Below, in pieces: positions 54,369 through 63,123 of a DNA stretch of 64,000 nucleotides. Below the pieces are notes generated by a model that was given only the letters and a program-made list of their open reading frames with translations, had not been told where the DNA came from and ran no database searches. Position 1 is the first letter of the stretch. Every line of letters starts with the position of its first letter. Both the position numbers and the translations under genes were made by a program. This DNA is from Pseudomonas sp. Q1-7 (GTDB taxonomy: Bacteria; Pseudomonadota; Gammaproteobacteria; Pseudomonadales; Pseudomonadaceae), in NCBI RefSeq assembly GCF_028010285.1, contig NZ_CP116304.1, forward strand, positions 4,976,501-5,040,500, read 5' to 3'.

Positions 54369-55145
54369 TCAGTTCACCGTCATCGCCATGGCTTGGAGGG
54401 GATCGCCCGGCTCCGCGTCGTCCAGGCGGGCGACATCGGAGGTGATCTGGCCGGCCCGACCCGGGGCGTGCAGGAAGAGCGCGGGCGGGGTGTCCTGCTC
54501 CAGCCCCTGGAGCGCGCCTTCGCGGGCGACCAGGTCGTTCAACGCGGCGTCGCTGTCGTCCAGCGCCAGCGAACGCACCGACGCCCAGCGGCCGTCACGG
54601 GCCAGCAGCAGGCTGCCCCGGCCGGGCTCGGCCACCAGCAACAGGAAGTCGTCCGCCAGGCTGGCGCGGTAGCGGTTGAAGGCGGCCATCAGGTAAGGCT
54701 GCACCGAGGCCAGGCGCAGGCCGGCGGAGCGGGCCAGGGCGCGCAGCCGGTCCAGCAGTTCCTCCGGCAGGGCGGCGGCCAGACGCGGGCGGCCGGCGGC
54801 TTCCGGCGACAGGCGCAGGCTCCAGCCTTGGTCGAAGGCGCCATAGAGGTCTTCGAAGCAGAGGCGCGCGTAGCCCTGCAACTCCGCCGGGCTGTCGATG
54901 GCGTCACTCCAGGGCACCAGGCAAAAGCGCGCATAGTGGCTGCCAAGCAGCACCCGCAGGCGCGCCCGCCCCGGTTCGCGCCGCGCCAGCAGGCCTTCCA
55001 GCGCCGCCAGGGCCGGCGACCAGGCGAGGTCGCCGAGCGGCTCGAACGCGGCGCTACCCGGTCCGCGCGGGTCGCGGCCGCGATACAGGCCCACGCTGCG
55101 CGGGCCGAGCACGGCGGTGTAGGTCTCAGCCGACAAAGGTGACAC
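54369..55145 (-). CDS. PilM/GspL-cytoplasmic-like actin-fold protein
   Basis: This 258-residue protein starts at GTG 55145, which has GGAGGAG seven bases upstream inside the end of the ATPase gene. It has no membrane helix and a degenerate actin-like fold (VLLGSHYARFCLVPWSD, then LASVQPYLMAAFNRYRASL), as in MshI/PilM-like proteins. It should link the ATPase to the PilN-PilO platform. The sequence is divergent; confidence comes largely from gene order. Confidence 0.72.
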   Translation of the reverse strand: MSPLSAETYTAVLGPRSVGLYRGRDPRGPGSAAFEPLGDLAWSPALAALEGLLARREPGRARLRVLLGSHYARFCLVPWSDAIDSPAELQGYARLCFEDLYGAFDQGWSLRLSPEAAGRPRLAAALPEELLDRLRALARSAGLRLASVQPYLMAAFNRYRASLADDFLLLVAEPGRGSLLLARDGRWASVRSLALDDSDAALNDLVAREGALQGLEQDTPPALFLHAPGRAGQITSDVARLDDAEPGDPLQAMAMTVN

Positions 55146-56814
55146 GGTTGATCTCCTCCAGCGTGGTGCGGCCTTCACGGACCAGGTCCAGGGCCGAGGT
55201 GCGCAGCAGGCGCAGGCCGCGCTTGACCGCCAGCTCCTTGATGCGGCTGAGGGGCTGGCGCTCGATGATCAGTTGACGGAGGTCGTCGTCCAGGCGCAGC
55301 AGTTCGGCGATGGCGGTGCGCCCGCGATAACCGGTGCCCCGGCAGCGGCCGCAGCCCGGACAGCTGACGAAGCGGTACTGCGCGGCACTGGCGGGGTCGA
55401 TGCCGGAGAGCAGCAGCTCGTCCTCCGAGGGCGTGGCGACCTCCGCGCAGCTCGGGCAGGCCAGGCGGATCAGGCGCTGGGCCAGCACGGCGTTGAGCGC
55501 CGAGACGAAGCTGTAGGGGTCCACTTCCATCTGGGCGAAACGGCCGATCACGTCGAACACGTTGTTGGCGTGGATGGTGGTGAACACCAGGTGGCCGGTG
55601 AGCGCCGACTGCACGGCGATCTGCGCGGTGTCGGGGTCGCGGATCTCGCCGACCATGATCTTGTCCGGGTCGTGGCGCAGGATGGAGCGCAAGCCACGGG
55701 CGAAGGTCAGGCCCTTCTTCTCGTTCACCGGGATCTGCAGCACGCCGGGAAGCTGGTACTCCACCGGGTCCTCGATGGTGATGATCTTGTCCACGCCGTG
55801 GTTGATCTCGGTGATCATCGCGTACAGCGTGGTGGTCTTGCCGCTGCCGGTGGGGCCGGTGACCAGCACCATGCCATAGGGCTCGGACGCCAGCCGGCGC
55901 AGGCTGCGCAGGGTGCCTTCCTCGAAACCCAGGGCCTCCAGGCGCACGCCGTGCACCTGGTCGGCCAGGTCCTGCTTGTCCAGCACCCGCAACACCGCGT
56001 CCTCGCCGAAGATGCTCGGCATGATGGACACGCGGAAATCGATCTGGCGGCCCTGGATGCCGACCTTGAAGCGACCGTCCTGGGGCACGCGCTTCTCGCC
56101 GATGTCCAGTTCGGCCATCACCTTCACCCGCGAGATCACCTGCTCGGCCAGCTCCACCCCCGGCACCTTGCTGCCGCCGCCTAGCACGCCGTCGATGCGG
56201 TACTTGATGGAGAGGCCATTGCCGGTCATGCCCAGGTGGATGTCGCTGGCGTGCAGCTTGAGGGCGTCGTAGAGGGTGGAGTTGACCAGCTTCACCACCA
56301 CGCTGGCGTCTTCGCTGATGCGGGCCAGGGACAGGGTTTCCAGCGCCTCGCGTTCCGGCACCGAGCCGGCCTCTGCCTGCAGGGAGTCGACGGCCTGGAA
56401 GCTTTCTTCATGGCGTTCGAGGAAGGCCGCCAGCTCGCGGGGATGCACCAGGTACAGCGGCGCACCCTGGCGCTGCTCTTCTATCCAGGCCAGGCGCGCT
56501 TCGTCGAAGGGGTCGGCGAACACGCCGAGGGTTTCGCCGTCCAGCTCCAGCAAGACGAACTCGCGCTTGAGGGCCAGGGCCAGGGGAATCCGTTCGAACA
56601 GCGGGGTACCCCGTCCCAGGGCGTCGAAGGCCAATACCGGGTAGTGCAGGGTCTTGCCCAGGCGCCGGGCAAAGGCCTCGGGGGCCAGGTCGGCCAGCTC
56701 GTCCAGGGCATCCACCAGGCGATGTCCCAGCTCGGCCGAACGTGTGCGCGCAGCGCGCATCAGTTCGGTATCGAAGCGCTCCGGTACAGGCTGCGCGAGG
56801 AGTTGGCTGTCCAT
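55126..56814 (-). CDS. GspE/PilB-type secretion ATPase
   Basis: This 562-residue protein has the N-terminal GspE/MshE-like domain (1-150), the core with Walker A GPTGSGKTT, Asp box TIEDPVEYQLPG, Walker B IMVGEIRDPDTA and His box TGHLVFTTIHAN, and a tetracysteine zinc site CPSC...CPGCGRC. It powers pseudopilus assembly. The start at 56814 has a GGAGG site and lies 63 bases after the sigma-54 -12 element. First gene of the operon ending in csgG. No GspF platform gene is found in the cluster. Confidence 0.95.
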   Translation of the reverse strand: MDSQLLAQPVPERFDTELMRAARTRSAELGHRLVDALDELADLAPEAFARRLGKTLHYPVLAFDALGRGTPLFERIPLALALKREFVLLELDGETLGVFADPFDEARLAWIEEQRQGAPLYLVHPRELAAFLERHEESFQAVDSLQAEAGSVPEREALETLSLARISEDASVVVKLVNSTLYDALKLHASDIHLGMTGNGLSIKYRIDGVLGGGSKVPGVELAEQVISRVKVMAELDIGEKRVPQDGRFKVGIQGRQIDFRVSIMPSIFGEDAVLRVLDKQDLADQVHGVRLEALGFEEGTLRSLRRLASEPYGMVLVTGPTGSGKTTTLYAMITEINHGVDKIITIEDPVEYQLPGVLQIPVNEKKGLTFARGLRSILRHDPDKIMVGEIRDPDTAQIAVQSALTGHLVFTTIHANNVFDVIGRFAQMEVDPYSFVSALNAVLAQRLIRLACPSCAEVATPSEDELLLSGIDPASAAQYRFVSCPGCGRCRGTGYRGRTAIAELLRLDDDLRQLIIERQPLSRIKELAVKRGLRLLRTSALDLVREGRTTLEEINRVTFVG

Positions 56815-56876
56815 GGTTCGTGCCTCCAGGTGCCCTGGCGATCCGGCCATGCCGATCCGCCCTTGCCTGGAGATAC

Positions 56877-57022
56877 GCATGCATCGTGCCAGCCCCTCAC
56901 CGCGCTGGAGGGGCCTCTAAGTCCATGATTTCAAATGAGGGTGATTTCCCCGCCACCGGGGGTTTCCCCAAAAGCGGGGGATTGGCCGAGATTGGCCAGT
57001 GGCGATCCCCAGAAGTGGGGGA
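56877..57022 (-). promoter_or_regulatory. Sigma-54 promoter P2 with three activator sites
   Basis: On the minus strand TGGCACGATGCATGC (56877-56891) has GG and GC 10 bases apart. Three inverted repeats of the type TTCCCC-N6-GGGGGW lie upstream: 56946-56963 (spacer GCCACC), directly followed by 56964-56981 (spacer AAAAGC), and 57005-57022 (ATCCCC, spacer AGAAGT, GGGGGA). They are the best set of sites in the window for the NtrC-type regulator. The promoter serves the T2SS-like/csgEFG operon. Confidence 0.85.
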
Positions 57023-57165
57023 TGGCCGGCTGAAGGCTGAAGTGCGGAGCCCCGCTACGGGTGCCACGCCAGGCTTTTTCGTTAAGCCCTTCGCGAATGA
57101 ATTCGCTCCCACACCCCGCGTTTTCGCCCAGCCTCAAGCCTTCAGCGCTTTTTTCGACTCTTGTC

Positions 57166-57801
57166 CTATAAAGCGACGAGCACTTCCACCCGGCCCTTCT
57201 CACGCAGTTTTTCCAGCGCCGCTTCGCGGCCCTGGGCGAGGCGCTGGCCGCTGAGGTACTGGCGCACCAGGGCCATCCCGCGCGCTTCGTCCAGGGCCGG
57301 GTCGAGCTGCGCCTTGAGGCTTGCGTAGGCGGCGCGGACCTCGTCGTCGCCGGTGGGTTGTACCTCGGCCAGCTGGTCGAGCACCCGGCTGGCGACCAGT
57401 TCGTGGCGCAGGTAGTCGCGGTAGCCGGCCTCGTCGAACCCCGCCTCCCGCAGGGCGCGGGCGAAGCCCTGGGTGTCGGCGAAGGCGGCCCGCATCTCGG
57501 CCAGGCTGGCGTCGATCTCGTCGTCGCTCACGGACACCCCGAGGCGGCCGGCTTCCTGCCACAGTAGTTCCTTGTCGATCAGTTGTTGCAGGGCTTCGCG
57601 CTTGAGCCGCTTGTAGGCCACCGGGCTGCGGATGGCGCCCACCTGGCGGCCCTGGATCTTCAGGTAATCGGTGAAATGCCGCTCCAGGCGGAAGTTGCTG
57701 ATGTCGGTGCCGTTGACCCGCGCGGCGATGCCGGTTTCGCCGGCCAGCACCAGGGGCGTCATCAGGCCGATGACCAGGCCGAGCCAGGGATTGCCGTTCA
57801 T
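57166..57801 (-). CDS. SurA-N-like periplasmic chaperone
   Basis: This 211-residue protein has a signal peptide (LGLVIGLMTPLVLAGE) and a SurA/PrsA-type N-terminal domain: ARVNGTDISNFRLER, LKREALQQLIDKELLWQEAGRLGVSVSDDEIDASLAEM. No parvulin peptidyl-prolyl isomerase domain follows, so it is probably a pure chaperone. It is the last gene of the sigma-54 unit 3, two bases behind the cytochrome-binding fusion gene. Confidence 0.8.
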   Translation of the reverse strand: MNGNPWLGLVIGLMTPLVLAGETGIAARVNGTDISNFRLERHFTDYLKIQGRQVGAIRSPVAYKRLKREALQQLIDKELLWQEAGRLGVSVSDDEIDASLAEMRAAFADTQGFARALREAGFDEAGYRDYLRHELVASRVLDQLAEVQPTGDDEVRAAYASLKAQLDPALDEARGMALVRQYLSGQRLAQGREAALEKLREKGRVEVLVAL

Positions 57802-57803
57802 GC

Positions 57804-59360
57804 CTAGAACCTCGTGTCGACGTTTACGAAGCGACCCAGCGGGCGAAAGCTCCCCCCCTCCAGGTCCACGGTGACGATGTGCGCCCCCGCCAGGCCTACC
57901 CGCTGTCCGGGGCCGAAACTCAATGCCGGGGTCAGCCCGGTCTGGAAGCCGTGCAGGCCCTCCAGGGCGTCCACCAGCTTGGCGCGGCTGGCCTCGCGCC
58001 CGGCGCGCTTGAGCCCTTCGCCGAGCAGCACGGCGGCGCAGTAGGCGCCCACCTGCAGCACCGCGTGCTGGCCGTCCAGCCCCTGACGCTCACGTATCGC
58101 CTGCAGCGCCGCCACACCCTCCGCGGTCCAGTCGGCGGGCATGAAGGGGTAGGCGAGGAACAGCCGCCCGGAGAAGCGCGGCGGAATGCGCAGGGCGCTG
58201 CTGGCCACCTGGGCCGAGGCGGCGAACAGGTAGGGCGAGAGGTCCATCGCCTGGAGTTGCCCGGCGAGACGGGCGAAGTCATCGGACTGGCCGAGGAAAA
58301 ACACCCCCTGGGCATTGCCCAGCGCATGGCGCACGGTGTCGTCGTCGTCCTCCGGGTCGTAGTCCAGCAGACGCACCCGCGCCCAGCCGTGGTCCATCAG
58401 GCGCAGCGCCAGGGCTTCGGCCAGGCGCTGCTGGCGGGCGTCCTCGGGAAAGGCAACCAGGGCTTCGGGGTGCTCCAGCCCCAGGTCGCGGCTGGCGTAG
58501 CTGGCCAGGGCGAAGAGCTGTTCGCGCAGCCCCGGCAGGGCGTTGAATACCAGCGGGTGGCCGCCGCCCTCGGCGAACAGCGCCAGGGGGCCCACCAGGG
58601 GTACGCCGGCGTCGCCGACCAGCGTGGACAGCTCGCTGTCCCGCGCCGGCACCAGGGGTGCCAGCAGGGCGAACACGCGGTCTTCGTCGAGCAGTTGGCG
58701 CAGCGCCTGTTCGGTGCTCGACGGGTCCAGGCCGGGGTCGCGCACTGCCAGCGTCAGCCGCCGGCCATGGATGCCGCCGGCCGCGTTGAACTGATCCAGG
58801 GTACCGCGCAGCACCGCCTCCACCGTGCGCCCCAGCCCGGCCAGCGGGCCGTGGGTGGGCAGCAGGGTGCCAAGGCGCAGTTCGGCGTCTTCCACGCCGG
58901 GGTCGCGGTCGTCTTCCAGGCGCTTGAGGTAGGCGGTGAGGTTGGCCATGTCGCGCAGGGACATGACGAAACGCGGCATGGCCGGGTCCAGGCGATTGCC
59001 GGCGGGGTCGCGGCCTTCGCTCACCGCCCGCGCCAGGGCGCCTTCGTCGTAGGGGCCGTGGCTGCGGCCGTTGGCCTGCACCTGGCCGTAGGGCAGCGAC
59101 AGGCGCCGCCAGGTGATGTCCGGCGGGCGCACGCCGCCTTCCGGGCGCCCCCGGCCGTCGGCGCCGTGGCAGTTGGCACAGGGCATCAGCGAGGCCGGCA
59201 CCAGGGTGTCGGCGGCGCCGACCCGCGCACTGACCTCGCCGTTGGCCGCGCCCACGCCTTCCAGGTAGAGGCGCCGCCCCGCTGCCTCCTCGGGGCTGAG
59301 CTCCAGCGCGCCGGCCAGGCTTGCCTGGGCCACCAGCATTACCAGCAGGGCTCGCCACAT
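57804..59360 (-). CDS. Cytochrome c / periplasmic ligand-binding fusion
   Basis: This 518-residue protein has a signal peptide (LLVMLVAQASLAGA), a cytochrome c domain (about 20-155; haem motif CANCH with later methionines in MPRFVMSL) and a C-terminal amino-acid-type ABC substrate-binding fold (RLGTLLPTHGPLAGLGRTVEAVLRG; FNAAGGIHGRRLTLAVRD). The fusion suggests a soluble sensor or electron carrier with a ligand pocket rather than a transport subunit; no permease genes are near. It lies between the sco genes and the SurA-like gene. Confidence 0.85.
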   Translation of the reverse strand: MWRALLVMLVAQASLAGALELSPEEAAGRRLYLEGVGAANGEVSARVGAADTLVPASLMPCANCHGADGRGRPEGGVRPPDITWRRLSLPYGQVQANGRSHGPYDEGALARAVSEGRDPAGNRLDPAMPRFVMSLRDMANLTAYLKRLEDDRDPGVEDAELRLGTLLPTHGPLAGLGRTVEAVLRGTLDQFNAAGGIHGRRLTLAVRDPGLDPSSTEQALRQLLDEDRVFALLAPLVPARDSELSTLVGDAGVPLVGPLALFAEGGGHPLVFNALPGLREQLFALASYASRDLGLEHPEALVAFPEDARQQRLAEALALRLMDHGWARVRLLDYDPEDDDDTVRHALGNAQGVFFLGQSDDFARLAGQLQAMDLSPYLFAASAQVASSALRIPPRFSGRLFLAYPFMPADWTAEGVAALQAIRERQGLDGQHAVLQVGAYCAAVLLGEGLKRAGREASRAKLVDALEGLHGFQTGLTPALSFGPGQRVGLAGAHIVTVDLEGGSFRPLGRFVNVDTRF

Positions 59361-59371
59361 GACGGCGGTCC

Positions 59372-60013
59372 TCAGCGCCCGACCACGGGCATGGTCATCA
59401 GTTGCAGGCGCTGGGCGATGGCGTTCACCGGCGCATCCGGGCGGATCTTGCTCCAGCGCTTGTTCGGCACGTCGCCGGCGATCAGCAGGGTGGAATGGGC
59501 TTCGGGGCTCTCCCCCAACTGGCCGAGGCGGGCCAGCACGCGATCCATGTCGGCCTTGTCGCCGGTGAGGAAGATCCAGTTGGGCGAGTCCACCCCGTGC
59601 TTGGCGGCGAAGGCCTTGAGCACCTCGGGCGTGTCGCGCTCGGCGTCGCTGGACAGGGAAATGAAGTAGACCTGCTTGGCCAGGTCGTCATCCATGGCTT
59701 CGCGCACGGCCTTGAGCTTGCGGGTGATCAGCGGGCAGGCGTCGTTGCAGTGGGTGAAGATCACGTTGAGCATCACCAGCCGGCCCTGGAGCACGTCGCT
59801 GTAGAAGCGCACTTCGTTGCCGTTCTGGTCCCGCAGCAAGGTGTCGGTGAAGTAGGTCCGGGCATCGCGGGTGCCGGTCAGGGGCTGCGCCGCCGGGGCC
59901 GTGGACGGTGCGGCGTCATGGCCCTGCTGGGTCTCGTGGCCCTCGTGGCCCTCGTGGGCAAGGGCGCTGCCGGCCAGGCCCAGGGCCAAAGCGAGCGGAA
60001 TCAGGCGCTTCAT
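59372..60013 (-). CDS. Sco1/SenC-family protein
   Basis: This 213-residue protein has a signal peptide (LALALGLAGSALA), a His-rich start (HEGHEGHETQQGH) and a thioredoxin-like Sco domain with the metal-binding CxxxC (THCNDACP) and the late histidine (EAHSTLLI). Sco proteins carry copper to, or reduce, cytochrome oxidase centres. It overlaps the upstream sco gene by 4 bases. Probably acts with it. Confidence 0.88.
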   Translation of the reverse strand: MKRLIPLALALGLAGSALAHEGHEGHETQQGHDAAPSTAPAAQPLTGTRDARTYFTDTLLRDQNGNEVRFYSDVLQGRLVMLNVIFTHCNDACPLITRKLKAVREAMDDDLAKQVYFISLSSDAERDTPEVLKAFAAKHGVDSPNWIFLTGDKADMDRVLARLGQLGESPEAHSTLLIAGDVPNKRWSKIRPDAPVNAIAQRLQLMTMPVVGR

Positions 60014-60702
60014 GGCTGGGTCTCCCGGGCAAGGGCGGCGTGGTCGTGGGCCGCGTGCATGGCGTGCCGCGCATGGTCGCCCTGGGCGCGGGCGGCGCTG
60101 AGTTCGTCGACCCGCGCCAGCAGCACGCTCGGGTCGGTGAAGCCGTAGAAGCGCGTCCACTGCCCGGTGCGGCCGTCGCCGACCATGATCAGCGGCGGGT
60201 GCTCCTGGTAGTCGGCGGTCCAGGTGCCGAGGCCCTTGAGGGTGTCGGTCACCGCCTCGTTGCTGCCGGTGACCCAGCGCCAGCCATCGCCGGCGCCGAA
60301 GCGGCCGGCATAGTCGTGCAGGCGCTGGGGGGTGTCGCGCAACGGGTCGATGCTCAGGGAGATCAGCTGCACCTCGCGGCCGGCACGCTCGCCCAATTGC
60401 GTCTGCAGCTTCTGCATGATCGCCGAGATCACCGGGCAGACCGTGGTGCAGCTGGTGTAGACGAAGCCCATGACGACGATGCGGTCGCCCACCAGGTCGT
60501 CCTTCAGGCGCAGCTCGCGGCCGTTCTGGTCCAGCAGCGGCACATCGGCGAAACGCACCTCGGCGTCGGCGGCCTGCTGCTGGGCGTGGGCGGCCTGCGC
60601 GGCCATGTGCGCGGCGTGCTCTTCCGGGCTGTGGCCCGCCAGCGCCGGTCCGGTGGCGAGGGCGAACAGCGCGGCGAAGAGGCCTGTGCGGATAGGGTCC
60701 AT
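60010..60702 (-). CDS. Sco1/SenC-family protein, second copy
   Basis: This 230-residue protein has a signal peptide (LFAALFALATGPALA), a His-rich linker (HSPEEHAAHMAAQAAHAQQ), the Sco core with YTSCTTVCPV (CxxxC) and LISLSIDPLRDTP, and a C-terminal His-rich tail (HARHAMHAAHDHAA). The tail and linker could bind copper. It is 10 bases behind the beta-propeller gene. Confidence 0.88.
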   Translation of the reverse strand: MDPIRTGLFAALFALATGPALAGHSPEEHAAHMAAQAAHAQQQAADAEVRFADVPLLDQNGRELRLKDDLVGDRIVVMGFVYTSCTTVCPVISAIMQKLQTQLGERAGREVQLISLSIDPLRDTPQRLHDYAGRFGAGDGWRWVTGSNEAVTDTLKGLGTWTADYQEHPPLIMVGDGRTGQWTRFYGFTDPSVLLARVDELSAARAQGDHARHAMHAAHDHAALARETQP

Positions 60703-60712
60703 GGCGTGCTCC

Positions 60713-62620
60713 TCAGGGGGTGGTGCCGGCCTGGGCCGGCACGGCGCGCAGGCTGGCATAGGGTTGCGAACCGAAGGGCATGCCCAGGGAGGCGGAGCCC
60801 ACGTGCAGGTAGTAGGCGCCGGCCTTGTCCAGGGCCAGCGGCGCTTCGTAGATGCCGCCACCCACATCCACCGCTGCCACCTCGCGGGGGCGCGAGGCCG
60901 GCGCCTGGAAGTAGCGCACGCGCAGGTCGGCGATGCCGGCCCTGGGTTCGCCGGCGCTACCCTGGACGATGCGGAAGCGGGCCTGGGTGGTTTCGCCGAC
61001 GGTCACCCGCGGCTGTTCGATGAGGAACTCCACCCGCGGCTTGCCGCGCTGGGCGGTCAGGGCCTTGTTGGGCTGTACCTCGGCACTGAAGCAATGGGCG
61101 ATCTGCGGCTGGTTGAGCATCACCGCCAGGTCGAACGTGCCCGGCGCCGGCAGCTTGATGCGGCTGCTGAAGACGCCCGGCTCCACCTCGCGCATGCTGC
61201 GGTCGACGACCCGCGCGGCGCGGGAGGTATGGCCACGGTTGAGGTAGCCGGTCATGGGGGCGTTCATGCCTTCCATGTAGAAATAGGTGGTGTTGTCCAC
61301 CGGGTTGACCACGAACACCGCGCCTTCGTCGCGGGCCTGGGCGAGGCCGTCGGCCAGCGGCAGGTCGCCGGCCAGCTTGGGCGCCGCCGGGCCGGCCTCG
61401 AAGGCCTGGACGATGAGCGACTTGCCCCGGCCCAGGGACTCCAGGTTGATCATGCTCACCTTGGGCGAGGCCAGGCCGCGCACGTAGGCGTAGTCACGGG
61501 TGAACACCAGTTGGTAGGGCTCGGCGGTGACCTCGGCGCGCTGGACGATTTCGTCGCTGCCGGCATCCAGCACCAGCGCCTGGTCGTGCAGGCTGTTCAG
61601 CGCCAGGCCGAAGCGGCCGTCCTGGGTGAAGCGCAGCGGGCCCAGCCCCGGGCCGGCCTCGATCACCTTGCGCACCGCAAGACTGCGGGCGTCGATCACG
61701 GTGATGCTGCCCGCCTTGCCATCGCTGACGTAGAGGGCGCCAGAGAGCGGCGACACGGCCAGCGACAGCGGGCTCGGCCCGGTCTCGATGTCCTTCACCT
61801 TCTTCAGGCTGGCGACATCCACCACCGTCACCCGACCGGCCTCGCGGCTGCTGACGAAGGCATGCCGCGAGTCGGCGCTGAAGGCGATCTCGTGGTGGCC
61901 GCCGCCGGTGGCGAGGGTGGCCACGGTCTCGCGGGTCTGGGTGTCGATCACGGTGACGCCGCCGGCCTCGCCGCGCCGGGCGTTGTTGCCGACCCAGAGG
62001 TAGCGGCCGTCGGGCTGCAGCGCCACGCGCACCGGCTCGGGCCCGGCGGGCAGGTTGCCGAGCACCTTGAATTCGCCGGTGTCCACCACCGCCACCTCGC
62101 CGGCGCTGGGCATGGAGACGTAGAGCAGGCGGTCGTCGGCGCTGGCGGCCCAGTCCATGGGCGGGCGCTTGAGGGCGACGCGGGTCAGGGTGCTGGTGAT
62201 GCCGCCCACCGAGGTCACCGGGTCGATCACGGTGAGGGCGGAGTCCTTGTTCATCACCACCAGGTAGTAGCTGTTCAGGTCCACCAGCGGCCGCGCGCTG
62301 AGCACCCCCTTGAGGTAGGTGCCGATGCGCGCCTTGCACTGCTCCGCCCCACCGTCGGACAACGCCTGGTCGAGCCAGGCCCCCGGCACCTGCCCGGCCA
62401 GCGGCTGGCCGGTGGTGGCGTCGGTGAGGCGCAGGCGGATATCGGCGAACAGGCCTTCGGTCAGCACCCCGTCGCTACCCAGGGGGCGGGCCTCGAATTC
62501 GATGGCCACGCCATCGCGCACCAGCCGCTGGGTGGTCCCGGCCGCCTGTTCGGCCTGGGCCTGGACGGCCAGCAGGCCACTCAGCAGCAGCAGGCTCGAC
62601 GCTTTCTGTAGGGCATTCAC
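60713..62620 (-). CDS. YVTN/cytochrome-D1-like beta-propeller protein
   Basis: This 635-residue protein starts at GTG 62620, which has GGGGAGG upstream and gives a proper signal peptide (LLLLSGLLAVQAQA). A beta-propeller covers about 110-400 with YVTN-type blades (LYVSMPSAGEVAVVDTGEFK; LWVGNNARRGEAGGVTVIDT; ALYVSDGKAGSITVIDA). An Ig-like C-terminal part follows (ARFRIVQGSAGEPRAGIADLRV). No haem motif. First gene of sigma-54 unit 3; the Sco proteins follow, so a metal- or redox-linked periplasmic role is likely. Confidence 0.82.
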   Translation of the reverse strand: MNALQKASSLLLLSGLLAVQAQAEQAAGTTQRLVRDGVAIEFEARPLGSDGVLTEGLFADIRLRLTDATTGQPLAGQVPGAWLDQALSDGGAEQCKARIGTYLKGVLSARPLVDLNSYYLVVMNKDSALTVIDPVTSVGGITSTLTRVALKRPPMDWAASADDRLLYVSMPSAGEVAVVDTGEFKVLGNLPAGPEPVRVALQPDGRYLWVGNNARRGEAGGVTVIDTQTRETVATLATGGGHHEIAFSADSRHAFVSSREAGRVTVVDVASLKKVKDIETGPSPLSLAVSPLSGALYVSDGKAGSITVIDARSLAVRKVIEAGPGLGPLRFTQDGRFGLALNSLHDQALVLDAGSDEIVQRAEVTAEPYQLVFTRDYAYVRGLASPKVSMINLESLGRGKSLIVQAFEAGPAAPKLAGDLPLADGLAQARDEGAVFVVNPVDNTTYFYMEGMNAPMTGYLNRGHTSRAARVVDRSMREVEPGVFSSRIKLPAPGTFDLAVMLNQPQIAHCFSAEVQPNKALTAQRGKPRVEFLIEQPRVTVGETTQARFRIVQGSAGEPRAGIADLRVRYFQAPASRPREVAAVDVGGGIYEAPLALDKAGAYYLHVGSASLGMPFGSQPYASLRAVPAQAGTTP

Positions 62621-62661
62621 CTGGCATCCCTCCCCTTTCCGGACCTTGCCCGGATGCGCGA

Positions 62662-62766
62662 GCAATGCCTGTGCCATAGGGAAAAGACCATTGGTTTCAG
62701 CGAGTTGCGCCGTCAGGAAGGTGGGTGAAACGGCGATTCCCCACCCAATTCCCCTGTTGTGGGGAA
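62662..62766 (-). promoter_or_regulatory. Sigma-54 promoter P3 with activator site
   Basis: On the minus strand TGGCACAGGCATTGC (62662-62676) is a full-consensus -24/-12 element 42 bases before the GTG start. The inverted repeat TTCCCCTGTTGTGGGGAA (62749-62766) with a half site TTCCCC at 62737-62742 lies about 75 bases further upstream. Same layout as P1 and P2. Confidence 0.87.
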
Positions 62767-63123
62767 ACCGCGCAATGCCCGGAAAAAGAAATCGCAGGCC
62801 GGACCGCGCCTGCGATTTTCGGGGTCATGGAAGCGGGCGTACGATGGGCATCGCTTCGCTCCACGCCACCCTGCGGACCAACCTGTGGGAGCTGTCCCCG
62901 ACGGTCTGGCCTGCAGAAGCAACTTCGGTCGCTCCGCCCCCGACCGGTTCCACCCTGGGACATGGAAGGGAATTCACTCGCGAAGAATGTGCCACCGTGG
63001 CGACCCGTGCAGTCCCGACAAAACGGCGGATAACCTGACCGGCGCAACAGTTTTCGGCTTGTCGGACAGGCCGAGCTGGGGTATCAGTGCAGGTCGCCAA
63101 CCCCCACAAGAATCAGGAAGCCC
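62767..63123. other. Gene-free stretch upstream of the TetR gene
   Basis: About 357 bases with no supported gene between divergent units; short frames on both strands have no recognisable product. The TetR promoter should lie in the last 100 bases; I could not assign it. Confidence 0.4.

Noticed and set aside
57879..62611. Long plus-strand frames (596 and 713 codons) opposite the cytochrome-binding fusion and beta-propeller genes
   Set aside because: Antisense shadows; the minus strand carries haem, Sco and propeller motifs with coupled starts.
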